Positions 16,888 through 25,104 of a DNA stretch of 64,000 bases are shown here, one piece after another. The stretch lies in NCBI GenBank assembly GCA_052115395.1, contig JBFRGO010000001.1. The stretch is one strand, 5' to 3'. The first letter of the stretch is position 1. Each line of letters starts with the position of its first letter. The translations under genes and the position numbers were made by a program. The DNA is from Noviluteimonas sp052115395. GTDB lineage: Bacteria > Pseudomonadota > Gammaproteobacteria > Xanthomonadales > Xanthomonadaceae. The notes under the pieces are model-generated. The model was not told where the DNA came from. It was given only the letters and a program-made list of their open reading frames with translations, and ran no database searches.

Positions 16888-18117
16888 CTAGCGTCGCGAG
16901 GCGATCAGATGGTCGACTTCATCCAGCGCCCGGCGCAGCCGCGCGGTGGTTTCGGTCGCGCGCGGGCGGTGCGGGAGGCCGTCGATGATCGAGCGCGTCT
17001 GATCGTTGACGACCTCTTCGCGCAGGGACAGGCTGTGCGCTTCCAGGACGGGCCGCAACTCGGCGGCGCGCTTGCGCAGATCGTCCATCGTGTTGCGATA
17101 CGCGATCTCGCACACGCGGCGACGCGCGGCGAAGGAGAAAACGTTGGTGAAGAACAACTCGCCGTCGTCGCTGTTGGGTTCGAACACGAGCTGGTCGATG
17201 TTCGGGTAGGTCTGCGCATAGCGCTGCAAGCCGACCTGCATGCGCGATTGCAGCAGCGTGCGGAAGGTTTGCGACAACACCATGGGCAGGCCGCCTTCGG
17301 ACAGGCGCGAGTCGATGCCATCGGGCGTGCGACGCGCGACATTCGCGTCGAAGGGCACCAGCGGGTTGATGCCGATCAGCAGGTCCACGCCGCGTTCGAG
17401 CAAGAGCGAGGCGTGCATCGTGCGGCGCAGCGCACCGTCGACGAAATGCCGTCCGCGCACTTCGACCGGCGCATACAGCCCCGGCAACGCGGCGCTGGCC
17501 TGCACGGCGAGCGAGATCGGAATGTCGTCCCAGTCTTCGCCGCCGAAGCGCACGGCCTTGCCGCTGTCCAGTTCGACGGCCACGACATACAGGGGCGCGG
17601 CCAGTTCGCGGAAATCGTTGCTGCGGCCGCGGCGCGTGAACACTTCGCGCAGGAAGCGTTCGATCTCCGCACTGTCGAACAGGCCCGTGGGCACCAGGCC
17701 CCCGAACCGGTTGATCGCATCGGACCAGCGCGAATCGCCGCGGCGGAACACGACGTCGCGCCACCATTCCATCGCCAGGCGCGGGGCGCTGGCGGCGCGG
17801 CGCATGTATTCGATGAAGGCCGGGCGCAGGAAGGTTTCCGGGCGGAACTGCACGTCGTCGCTGTCGCCGGTGATGAAGATCCGGCACATCTCCGCGGTGT
17901 CCATGCGGTTGGCCAGGCCCGCGGCGAGGAAGGCGCCGGAGCTGACCCCGACGTAGCAATCCAGGCGCGTGAGGTCCAGGCCTTCGATCGCCTCGTCCAT
18001 CGCGCGCAGCGCGCCGAGCTCGTACATCCCGCCGATGGGGCCGCCGCCGGCGACCGCCAGGCCGATCCTGGGCGGGCGTGCGGAGTTGCGTTCTTTCGCG
18101 GTGTGGAGGGAGAGCAT
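16888..18117 (-). CDS. Patatin-like phospholipase
   Basis: 409-aa protein. The oxyanion glycine stretch AVAGGGPIGGMYELG is followed by the nucleophile elbow GVSSGAF (GxSxG) and, after about 150 residues, the catalytic Asp in VDGALRR (DG[AG]); together these define the Ser-Asp dyad of patatin lipases. No signal peptide or membrane segment, so cytosolic or peripherally bound; substrates are probably phospholipid or neutral-lipid acyl esters. ATG 18117 is chosen because the frame upstream runs through the heptamer repeat. Divergent from the FFLEELY gene and next to the phasin gene; a role in mobilising granule lipids is possible but only inferred from position. Confidence 0.85.
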   Translation of the reverse strand: MLSLHTAKERNSARPPRIGLAVAGGGPIGGMYELGALRAMDEAIEGLDLTRLDCYVGVSSGAFLAAGLANRMDTAEMCRIFITGDSDDVQFRPETFLRPAFIEYMRRAASAPRLAMEWWRDVVFRRGDSRWSDAINRFGGLVPTGLFDSAEIERFLREVFTRRGRSNDFRELAAPLYVVAVELDSGKAVRFGGEDWDDIPISLAVQASAALPGLYAPVEVRGRHFVDGALRRTMHASLLLERGVDLLIGINPLVPFDANVARRTPDGIDSRLSEGGLPMVLSQTFRTLLQSRMQVGLQRYAQTYPNIDQLVFEPNSDDGELFFTNVFSFAARRRVCEIAYRNTMDDLRKRAAELRPVLEAHSLSLREEVVNDQTRSIIDGLPHRPRATETTARLRRALDEVDHLIASRR

Positions 18118-18166
18118 CGGGCGAGTGTAGCGGCGGGGCAGGTGAAAAGCGGAGCGTCGCCACAAC

Positions 18167-18197
18167 CATTCCCCATTCCCCATTCCCCATTCCCGCT
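18167..18197. repeat. Second copy of the heptamer repeat (single arm)
   Basis: Thirty-one bases identical to 12110-12140 (ATTCCCC heptamers with the same 3' flank), here without the facing arm. It fills most of the spacer between two divergent genes and ends 14 bp before the ATG at 18212, so it may affect the promoter or leader of that gene. Confidence 0.8.
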
Positions 18198-18211
18198 CTT
18201 ATCCTCCCCCC

Positions 18212-18949
18212 ATGTCGCGCCACGCCGACGTCGTCCATCGCCTGCAACGCACCCTGGCCTGCCACCAGGCGCTGCACGATCCGGCGTGCGAACCCCGCAA
18301 CGGGCTGCGCTGGCTGCCCGAACTCCGGCGCTGGCAGGCCGCGCGGCTGCAGCGCAGCTTCCAGCGATTCCTCGAAGACCCCCATCGCGCCGCGGCTGCG
18401 CGCTTCTTCCTGACCGACGTCTACGGCGACCACGACTTCACCAAGCGCGACGCCGACATCGCACGCGTGCTGCCGACGATGCAACGCCTGCTGCCGGCCT
18501 CGCTGCTGGCCGCCGTCGCCGACGGCATCGCCCTGGGGGCGTTGACGCACGCGCTGGACCTGCGGATGGCGCAGGCGCTCGGGACGATCGCGCCCAACGG
18601 GCGGCGACTGGACGACGCACGCTATGCGCAGGCCTATCGGCGTGTCGGGCTGCCGCGCCTGCGGTCGCGGCAGATCGACCTGATCCGCGACGTCGGCCAC
18701 GGCGTGGGCAGCGCCTTGCGCCTGCCGGGCATCACGACCTTGCTGAAACTCTCGCGCGGACCCGCGCATGCGGCCGGCCTGGCGGAGTTGCAGGGATTCC
18801 TGGAACGCGGCGTGGCGGCCTTCAAGCAACTCGGCGACGCCGATGCCTTCCTGCTGGACATCCAGCGCGGCGAACGCGCCGTGGCCGCGCGATTGATGAC
18901 GGGCGCGCCGGATCCCTTCGGCGACGCACCCGCACGACAGAGGCCTTAG
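18212..18949 (+). CDS. FFLEELY-motif conserved protein
   Basis: 245-aa mostly helical soluble protein containing ARFFLTDVYGDHDFTKRDADIARVLPTM, the motif that gives the FFLEELY family its name. The family is largely confined to gammaproteobacteria and has no known biochemical role. No signal peptide, cofactor motif or obvious active site. Its 3' end overlaps by 4 bp the stop of the PHA-granule protein gene on the opposite strand. The start is the first ATG after the heptamer repeat, with a C-rich leader that gives no good ribosome-binding site. Confidence 0.7.
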   Translation: MSRHADVVHRLQRTLACHQALHDPACEPRNGLRWLPELRRWQAARLQRSFQRFLEDPHRAAAARFFLTDVYGDHDFTKRDADIARVLPTMQRLLPASLLAAVADGIALGALTHALDLRMAQALGTIAPNGRRLDDARYAQAYRRVGLPRLRSRQIDLIRDVGHGVGSALRLPGITTLLKLSRGPAHAAGLAELQGFLERGVAAFKQLGDADAFLLDIQRGERAVAARLMTGAPDPFGDAPARQRP

Positions 18950-19221
18950 GCGAACTTCTCGTCGAGCACGCGGCGGATTTCCTGTTCGATCGGACCCTTC
19001 ATCGCCGAGAGCAGGAACCCCAGTTGCGCAGTGACATGCAGCGAATCGGGCTGCAGCGCGATGTGCCCGTCGACACCGGAGCGGGTGAAGTGCAGCGTGT
19101 CGCCTTCCCAGCGCGATTGCATGCCGAAACGGTCGTCGAGCTTGGCGGCGACTTGTTCCAGCGACTTGCGCGCCGTGGCCATCGGCTGGGAATGCGGGTG
19201 GCGGATATCGATTTTCGACAT
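18946..19221 (-). CDS. Polyhydroxyalkanoic acid system family protein
   Basis: 91-aa protein matching the PHA_gran_rgn family: MSKIDIRHPHSQPMATARKS, then WEGDTLHFTRSGVDGHIAL and a C-terminal AMKGPIEQEIRRVLDEKFA helix. Members are small granule-region proteins found beside PHA genes, though they are also common in species without PHA synthase. Full length for the family. The stop overlaps the FFLEELY gene's stop by 4 bp in convergent arrangement; the gene is divergent from the FHA gene at 19278. With two phasin-type proteins nearby it suggests a storage-granule neighbourhood. Confidence 0.8.
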   Translation of the reverse strand: MSKIDIRHPHSQPMATARKSLEQVAAKLDDRFGMQSRWEGDTLHFTRSGVDGHIALQPDSLHVTAQLGFLLSAMKGPIEQEIRRVLDEKFA

Positions 19222-19277
19222 GGGGCGCGAGACTCGTCGTAGGGTTCCGACCGCATTGTCTGCTAGATTCCCGCGCG

Positions 19278-20090
19278 GTGGATACCTTGCGATTGCGCTT
19301 CCCTGATTCGAACCAGCCCGACGCCGGGATCGGCCCCGGGCTGCACGGCATCGGCCGCACGGCCGATGGCGCGCTTGCGCTCGTCGCCGAAGGCGGGCGC
19401 ATGCTCGCGCAGCTGTGCGTGGATCGCCGCGGCACGTGGCTCAAACTCACCGACGGCGCGCGCACCGTGCACGTGAACGGGCGCCCGGTGCAGCGCATGG
19501 CGATGCTGCGCGTGGGCGATGCGATCTACATCGACGGCGGGCAAGCGGTGCTCCTGGGCGCGCCGCGCGAACCGCAGCCCTTGCCCGCGCCCGGTGGCGA
19601 GGGCGGCGATCCGCGCGTTCTCCTGCGCGGCGTCGGCGGCCAGTATCACGGGTGCAGCTTCACGCTGGACCGCCCGCGCCTGGTCGGGCGCGGCGTGGAA
19701 TGCGACATCCGCATCGACGATCCGGCGTTCCCCGAGCGCCATGCGCGCATCGACGTGCAGCAGGGCCTGGTCGTCCTGCGCGGGGTGAATGGCGCCGAGC
19801 CCAGCCTGGTCAACGGCGAGGCAGCGCGCGATGCGGTGCTGCGCACCGGCGACCAGATCGTGTTCGATGCGCACCATCGTTTCGTCGTCGAATCGCCGGG
19901 GCGTCCTTCGCTCGTGCACGATGCGATGGCGCCGGCCTTGCCCGACGACATCGACCTGGAACATTCCGACGCGCCGATCCGTTCGCCGCGGCCGGCCCGC
20001 AATGCGCGCCGCCTGCCGTGGCTGCTGCTCGCCGCGCTCCTGCTGGCCGCCGCCCTCAGCGCGATCCTGCTGTCCGGCTCGCCTGGTTGA
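19278..20090 (+). CDS. FHA domain protein with C-terminal membrane anchor
   Basis: 270-aa protein with GTG start. Residues about 120-210 form an FHA phosphothreonine-binding domain: RPRLVGRGVECDIRIDDPAFPERHARI (GR and the S/RH motifs) and a trailing LVNGEA region. The first 110 residues (VNGRPVQRMAMLRVGDAIYIDG) look like a second, degenerate FHA-type fold. A single hydrophobic helix at about 245-265 ends the protein, so it is probably tail-anchored with the FHA domain in the cytoplasm. No kinase or phosphatase gene is adjacent. The last 35 bp overlap the 3' end of msrQ on the other strand. Confidence 0.75.
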   Translation: MDTLRLRFPDSNQPDAGIGPGLHGIGRTADGALALVAEGGRMLAQLCVDRRGTWLKLTDGARTVHVNGRPVQRMAMLRVGDAIYIDGGQAVLLGAPREPQPLPAPGGEGGDPRVLLRGVGGQYHGCSFTLDRPRLVGRGVECDIRIDDPAFPERHARIDVQQGLVVLRGVNGAEPSLVNGEAARDAVLRTGDQIVFDAHHRFVVESPGRPSLVHDAMAPALPDDIDLEHSDAPIRSPRPARNARRLPWLLLAALLLAAALSAILLSGSPG

Positions 20091-20712
20091 GGGGTGGGGC
20101 GGCGATGCGCCGCTTGCCCGTCCACCATTTCCACGCGCGCCAACCCAACAGCGCCGCGAGGATACCCGCGTACAGCGCCGGCTCGCGGATGTCGGATTTC
20201 ACCAGCCACCAGAAGTGCAGCACCGCCAGCACGCCGATCGCGTAGACCAGCTTGTGCAAGCGCGCCCAGTTGCGGCCCAGGCGCCTGATCCAGCCCTTGG
20301 TCGAAGTGATCGCGAGCGGAAGGAGCAACAACCACGCCGTGAACCCGACCGTGATGTAGGGGCGCTTGGCGATCTCGGCGAAGATCGTCGTCCAGTAACC
20401 GCGCAGGTCGAGCACCAGGTAGGCGCTGAAGTGCACGCTCGCGTAGAAGAACGCATACAGCCCGAGCATGCGGCGGAAGCGCACCAGCACCGGCTGGTTC
20501 GTCAGTTGCCGCAGCGGCGTGATCGCCAGCGTGAGCATCAACAAGCGCAGCGCCCACAGGCCGAGGAAATGTTCGATCGCCGCGACCGGATCGGCGCCCA
20601 GGCCGTTGCCGGTTTGCGCGACTTCGTAGATTTTCAGGCCGATCCAGAGGGCAGGCAGGAGCGCGAGGGCATGCACGACGCCCTTGGCGACGGGGACACG
20701 GTTCAAAACCAT
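20056..20712 (-). CDS. msrQ: MsrQ, haem-binding membrane subunit of the MsrPQ methionine sulfoxide reductase
   Basis: 218-aa inner-membrane protein of the ferric-reductase-like family with about six membrane helices and conserved residues including RRMLGLYAFFYASVHFSAYLVLDL and the RLHKLVYAIGVLAVLHFWWLVKSD block, which carry the haem-ligating His residues. MsrQ passes electrons from the quinone pool to periplasmic MsrP. The ATG at 20712 lies within the last codons of msrP (10-bp overlap), so the two are translationally coupled. The family's usual length is about 200 aa; the extra Ser/Arg-rich tail overlaps the FHA gene on the opposite strand. Confidence 0.9.
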   Translation of the reverse strand: MVLNRVPVAKGVVHALALLPALWIGLKIYEVAQTGNGLGADPVAAIEHFLGLWALRLLMLTLAITPLRQLTNQPVLVRFRRMLGLYAFFYASVHFSAYLVLDLRGYWTTIFAEIAKRPYITVGFTAWLLLLPLAITSTKGWIRRLGRNWARLHKLVYAIGVLAVLHFWWLVKSDIREPALYAGILAALLGWRAWKWWTGKRRIAAPPLNQASRTAGSR

Positions 20713-21674
20713 TTCCGCAGATCCATTCCCGAGTACATGGAAGCCACCTGCGCCGCATAACCATTGAACGGCCGAGTCGGAATGCGATCGGCGAACAACT
20801 TGCTCGCCGTTCCCGCGATCCTGCGTTCGGTCTTCTGGCTCCAGCGCGGATGGTCGACCGCGGGATTGACGTTGGAAAAGAATCCGTACTCTTCCGGCTG
20901 CAAGGCGTGCCACGCCGTTTCCGGCATCGTCTCGACGAATGCGATGCGCACGATCGACTTGATGCTCTTGAACCCGTACTTCCACGGCACGACCAGGCGC
21001 AGCGGCGCGCCGTTCTGCTGCGGCAGCGCCTTGCCGTACAAGCCCGTGGCCAAGAAGGCGAGCGGATGCATCGCTTCATCGATGCGCAGGCCCTCGCGAT
21101 ACGGCCAGTCGAGGATCGGTGCACGCAGGCCGGGCATCTGCGCCGGGTCGCCAAGGGTGACGAAGGCGACGAACTTCGCCTTCGACGTGGGTTGGAATCG
21201 CTTGAGCACCGAGGCCAGCGGCACGCCGAGCCACGGGATCACCATCGACCAGCCTTCCACGCAGCGCAGGCGATACACGCGCTCCTCGGGCTTGAGGCCC
21301 TTGAGCAAATCGCCGAGTTCGAGCGTGCCGGGTTTTTCGCACGCGCCGTCGACGATGACGCGCCAGGGTTTGGTGCGCAGGGTCTTGCGCGCCTGCGAGG
21401 GATCGGCCTTTCCGCTGCCGAATTCGTAGAAGTTGTTGTACGAAGTCACGTCTTCGTAACGCGTCAGCGGCTCGTCGGTGCGGAAACCGGACTTCGCCTG
21501 CTCGGGCGTGATCGCGACTTTCGACGCCGGCGGAGGAGGCGCGGCTTCGGTGCAACCGGCCAGCGCCAGCGCCGGGCTCGCGGCGAACGCGGCCAACAGG
21601 CGACGGCGATCGGCGTACACCGCTTCATCGGTGATTTCGGAAGATCGGATGCGCAGGGCGTCGCGCAGGGACAT
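20703..21674 (-). CDS. msrP: MsrP, molybdopterin-dependent periplasmic methionine sulfoxide reductase
   Basis: 323-aa catalytic subunit that repairs oxidised methionine in envelope proteins. The mature part carries the family landmarks FYEFGSGKADP, KPWRVIVDGACEKPG, and YRLRCVEGWSMVIPWLGVPL, in which Cys ligates the Mo of the molybdopterin cofactor. N-terminal RSSEITDEAVYADRRRLLAAF is the usual twin-Arg export region. It is followed by LALAGC, a good lipobox, so this version may also be lipid-anchored. ATG 21674 follows GAGGAAG. Operon with msrQ; divergent from serC. Confidence 0.92.
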   Translation of the reverse strand: MSLRDALRIRSSEITDEAVYADRRRLLAAFAASPALALAGCTEAAPPPPASKVAITPEQAKSGFRTDEPLTRYEDVTSYNNFYEFGSGKADPSQARKTLRTKPWRVIVDGACEKPGTLELGDLLKGLKPEERVYRLRCVEGWSMVIPWLGVPLASVLKRFQPTSKAKFVAFVTLGDPAQMPGLRAPILDWPYREGLRIDEAMHPLAFLATGLYGKALPQQNGAPLRLVVPWKYGFKSIKSIVRIAFVETMPETAWHALQPEEYGFFSNVNPAVDHPRWSQKTERRIAGTASKLFADRIPTRPFNGYAAQVASMYSGMDLRKWF

Positions 21675-21798
21675 GGACGGCTTCCTCGGGGGTGACGGGA
21701 CAGTTACGCCTGAAAGCGTCGAGCGGATGCGATGGCCGAGTGTTGGCTCGAATTTCGGTGTTGCATACTGCCGGCTACCTTCATCGACGACGACCAAC

Positions 21799-22884
21799 AT
21801 GCCACGTGCCTGGAACTTCAGTGCCGGTCCCGCCACGCTTCCCGAACCGGTGCTGCGCAAGGCGCAGTCGGAAATGCTGGAATGGCGCGATGCCGGGGCG
21901 TCGATCGTCGAGATCAGCCACCGCGGGCCCGAGTTCATGGAAGTGGCCGCGGCCGCCGAACAGGCGCTGCGCACGCTGCTGTCGATTCCCGAGGATTACG
22001 CGGTGCTCTTCACCCAGGGCGGCGCGACGGTGCAACAGGCGCTGATCCCGCTGAACTTCGCCGCCCCCGGGCAGCCGGCCGACTACGTGCTGACCGGCCA
22101 TTGGGGCAAGACGGCGATGAAGCAGGCGCAGCCCTACGTCGCCACGCACGTCTCGGCGAGCAGCGAAGCCGGCGGCTTCCGCTCGATCCCCGCGCGCGAT
22201 GCCTGGCAGTTCGCCGCCGATTCGGCCTACGTGCACATCACGGCGAACGAGACCATCCACGGCGTCGAGTTCCGCGACATCCCCGACACCGGCGACATCC
22301 CGCTGGTCGCCGACTTCAGTTCGTCGATCGCCAGCGAGCCGCTGGAGATCGCGAAGTTCGGCATCGTCTACGCCGGCGCGCAGAAGAACCTCGGGCCGGT
22401 CGGCATCGGCGTGGTCATCGTGCGCCGCGACCTGCTCGAACGCGCCGGCCAGCCGCGCGCCGACATCTTCGACTATCGCTCGCAGCTCAAGGCCGAGTCG
22501 ATGCTCAACACGCCGCCGACGTGGAACTGGTACATGCTCGGCCTCAACGTGCAGTGGATGCTCGACGAAGGCGGCGTCGCCGAATTCGCGCAGCGCAACG
22601 CGCGCAAGGCGCAGGTGTTGTACGCGGCGATCGACGGCTCGGGCGGCTTCTATCGCAACGAAGTCGACCCGGCGGTGCGCTCGCGCATGAACGTGCCCTT
22701 CTTCCTGCGCGACGAAGCGCTGGAAAAGGCCTTCCTCTCCGAATCGAAGGACGCCGGCCTGCTCGCGCTGAAGGGGCATCGCGCCGTCGGCGGGATGCGC
22801 GCGTCGATCTACAACGCGATGCCGGAAGCCGGCGTGCAAGCGTTGGCGGACTTCATGCGGGACTTCGCCGGCCGCCATGGCTAG
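21799..22884 (+). CDS. serC: Phosphoserine aminotransferase
   Basis: 361-aa PLP enzyme converting 3-phosphohydroxypyruvate and glutamate to phosphoserine (serine biosynthesis), and acting in pyridoxine synthesis. Full-length SerC: N-terminal WNFSAGPATLPEPVL, EISHRGPEF, LFTQGGATVQQALIPLNF, and the active-site lysine in YAGAQKNLGPVG. ATG 21799 matches the family N-terminus; no strong ribosome-binding site is seen. First gene of serC-pheA-hisC-aroA, which joins serine and aromatic amino-acid synthesis; the stop overlaps pheA by 8 bp. Confidence 0.95.
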   Translation: MPRAWNFSAGPATLPEPVLRKAQSEMLEWRDAGASIVEISHRGPEFMEVAAAAEQALRTLLSIPEDYAVLFTQGGATVQQALIPLNFAAPGQPADYVLTGHWGKTAMKQAQPYVATHVSASSEAGGFRSIPARDAWQFAADSAYVHITANETIHGVEFRDIPDTGDIPLVADFSSSIASEPLEIAKFGIVYAGAQKNLGPVGIGVVIVRRDLLERAGQPRADIFDYRSQLKAESMLNTPPTWNWYMLGLNVQWMLDEGGVAEFAQRNARKAQVLYAAIDGSGGFYRNEVDPAVRSRMNVPFFLRDEALEKAFLSESKDAGLLALKGHRAVGGMRASIYNAMPEAGVQALADFMRDFAGRHG

Positions 22885-24004
22885 GAAGCCCCAGCCGCCA
22901 GCGCCGAAAGCGACGGGCGATGCAGCGCCGCTCGATCTTGCGGCCGTGCGCACGCAGATCGACGGCATCGACCGGCAGATCCAGGCGCTGATCGCCGAAC
23001 GCGCGCAGTTCGCGCGCCAGGTGGGCAAGGCGAAGGGCAAACTCGCGGCGGCGGTGGATTACTACCGTCCCGAACGCGAAGCGATGGTGTTGCGTGGCGT
23101 GGTGGATCGCAACGACGGTCCGCTCGCCGACGACGTGCTGGTGCGCCTGTTCCGCGAAATCATGTCGGCGTGCCTGGCGCAACAGGAACCCTTGAAGATC
23201 GGCTACCTCGGGCCGGAAGGCACGTTCTCGCAGCAGGCCGTGCACAAGCACTTCGGGCATTCGGCCAAAGGCCTGCCGCTGGCGAGCGTGGAAGAAGTCT
23301 TCGACGAAGTCGCCGCGGGCCACGCCGATTTCGGCGTGGTGCCGGTGGAGAACTCGGGGCAGGGGACGATCCAGTCCACGCTCGATCTGTTCCTCACCTC
23401 GCCGCTGAAGATCTGCGGTGAAGTCGAGTTGCGCGTGCATCAATACCTGCTCTCGCGCACGGGCCACATCGAAGACATCGAACGGGTGTATTCGCACGGG
23501 CTGTCGCTGGCACAGTGCCGCGCGTGGTTGCGCCAACACCTGCCGCAGGCCGAGAAGCTGGCGGTGGCGAGCAACGCCGAAGCCGCGCGTCGCGCGCGCA
23601 ATGCCGACGACGCCGCGGCGATCGCCGGCGAGAACGCGGCGCATGTGTACGGTTTGAAGAAAGTCGCCGGCCCCATCGAAGATCGTCCGGACAACACGAC
23701 GCGCTTCCTCGTGATCGGACGGAGCATGTTCCCGCCCTCGGGCAACGACCGCACCTCGCTAATGGTGTTCGTGCGCGACCAACCCGGCGCACTGTTCCAG
23801 GTGCTCGAACCGCTCTCGCGTCGCGGCGTGAGCATGAACCGCATCGAATCGCGCCCCGCGCACACCGGCCTGTGGCAATACGCCTTCTTCATCGACGTGG
23901 GCGGCCACGTGGACGAGGCCCCGTTACGCGACGTGCTGGACGATCTGGCCGACTTCGCGGAGAACGTGACCGTCCTGGGCTCGTATCCGGTGGCGGTGCC
24001 GTGA
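22877..24004 (+). CDS. pheA: Chorismate mutase / prephenate dehydratase (P-protein)
   Basis: 375-aa bifunctional enzyme of phenylalanine synthesis. Residues about 15-100 form the AroQ chorismate mutase (RTQIDGIDRQIQALIAERAQFARQVGKAKG); about 105-285 form the prephenate dehydratase (YLGPEGTFSQQAV, then DNTTRFLVIG with the catalytic TRF motif); about 295-370 form the ACT domain with MNRIESRPAHTG for feedback control by phenylalanine. Starts inside serC (8-bp overlap) and ends inside the next gene's GTGA, so the operon is coupled at both sides. Confidence 0.95.
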   Translation: MARKPQPPAPKATGDAAPLDLAAVRTQIDGIDRQIQALIAERAQFARQVGKAKGKLAAAVDYYRPEREAMVLRGVVDRNDGPLADDVLVRLFREIMSACLAQQEPLKIGYLGPEGTFSQQAVHKHFGHSAKGLPLASVEEVFDEVAAGHADFGVVPVENSGQGTIQSTLDLFLTSPLKICGEVELRVHQYLLSRTGHIEDIERVYSHGLSLAQCRAWLRQHLPQAEKLAVASNAEAARRARNADDAAAIAGENAAHVYGLKKVAGPIEDRPDNTTRFLVIGRSMFPPSGNDRTSLMVFVRDQPGALFQVLEPLSRRGVSMNRIESRPAHTGLWQYAFFIDVGGHVDEAPLRDVLDDLADFAENVTVLGSYPVAVP

Positions 24005-25104
24005 ATTTCGACCGCCTCGCGGTGCCGGCGCTGCAAGGCTTGCGCGCCTACGATCCGGGGCACGACCTGGTGGCCTGGCGTCGGCGCTTCGGGCCGTCGC
24101 TGGTCGAGTTGGGATCCAACGAGAATCCGTGGGGCGCATCGCCGGCGGCGCGCGCGGCGGTGCTCGACCAGTTGCACGGGATGCATCGTTATCCCGATCC
24201 GCTCGGCGGCGATCTCAAGCGTGCGCTCGCGGCGAGGCACGGTGTCGCTGTCGAACAGCTGATCCTCGGCAATGGTTCGCATGAATTGCTGATGCAGTTC
24301 GCGCAGGTGTTCGCCGGGGCGGGCGATGAAGTGGTCGCCTCGCAATATGGATTCGCGGTGTATGCCATCGCGACGCAGGCCGCGGGCGCGACGCTGCGCG
24401 CGGCGCCGGCCTTGCCGCGCGAACACGCGACGATGCCGCGCGGCCACGACCTTGAGGCGATCGCCGGTCTCGTCGGCCCGCGCACGAAGCTGGTCTACCT
24501 CGCCAATCCGAACAATCCGACCGGCACGCATTTCCCGGTCGATGCCCTCGCGGATTTCCTGCGGAAGCTCCCGTCGCAGGTGTTGGTGGTCGTCGACGAG
24601 GCCTACGCCGAATTCGTGGAGGGCGACACATCGGCGCTCACCCTGCTGTCGCACCATCCCAACATGATCGTCGCGCGCACGTTCAGCAAAGCGTATGCAC
24701 TCGCCGGATTGCGCGTCGGGTTCGCGGTCGCGCATCCGGGGCTGATCGCCGTGGTCGAACGCGTCCGCGAGAGTTTCAACGTCAATTGCATGGGCTTGGC
24801 GGCGGCCGAAGCGGCCCTGGGCGATGTCGAACACCTGCAATGGGGCCTGGCGCGCAATGCCGAAGAACGCGCGCGCCTGTCCGAAGCCCTGGCCGCGCGC
24901 GGCTGGTTCGTGCATCCCTCGCAGACCAATTTCCTGCTCGTCGAATTCGGCGCGCGCACCGCGGCGATCGAAGCCGGCCTGCTCGAACGCGGCGTGATCC
25001 CGCGCCCCATGGGCGGTTACGGATTGCCCGATTGTCTGCGGATCACCGTCGGCGATCGCGACGAGAATCGCCGCTTCCTTGACACACTGGACGCCATCGC
25101 ATGA
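24001..25104 (+). CDS. hisC: Histidinol-phosphate aminotransferase-type enzyme (HisC2, aromatic pathway)
   Basis: 367-aa class II PLP aminotransferase. NENPWG near residue 41, LILGNGSHELL, YLANPNNPTGTHF (substrate-binding Asn), VVVDEAYAEF (PLP-binding Asp) and RTFSKAYALAGLRVGF with the PLP lysine at residue 230. HisC paralogues in serC-pheA-aroA clusters usually act on phenylpyruvate or related aromatic keto acids as well as imidazole acetol phosphate, so an aromatic role is likely. No other histidine gene is near. GTG 24001 overlaps pheA by 4 bp and the stop overlaps aroA by 4 bp. Confidence 0.9.
   Translation: MNFDRLAVPALQGLRAYDPGHDLVAWRRRFGPSLVELGSNENPWGASPAARAAVLDQLHGMHRYPDPLGGDLKRALAARHGVAVEQLILGNGSHELLMQFAQVFAGAGDEVVASQYGFAVYAIATQAAGATLRAAPALPREHATMPRGHDLEAIAGLVGPRTKLVYLANPNNPTGTHFPVDALADFLRKLPSQVLVVVDEAYAEFVEGDTSALTLLSHHPNMIVARTFSKAYALAGLRVGFAVAHPGLIAVVERVRESFNVNCMGLAAAEAALGDVEHLQWGLARNAEERARLSEALAARGWFVHPSQTNFLLVEFGARTAAIEAGLLERGVIPRPMGGYGLPDCLRITVGDRDENRRFLDTLDAIA

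Noticed and set aside
16276..19242. 988-codon plus-strand frame across phasin, patatin and FFLEELY genes
   Set aside because: Passes through several well-supported genes on both strands and has no own motif.
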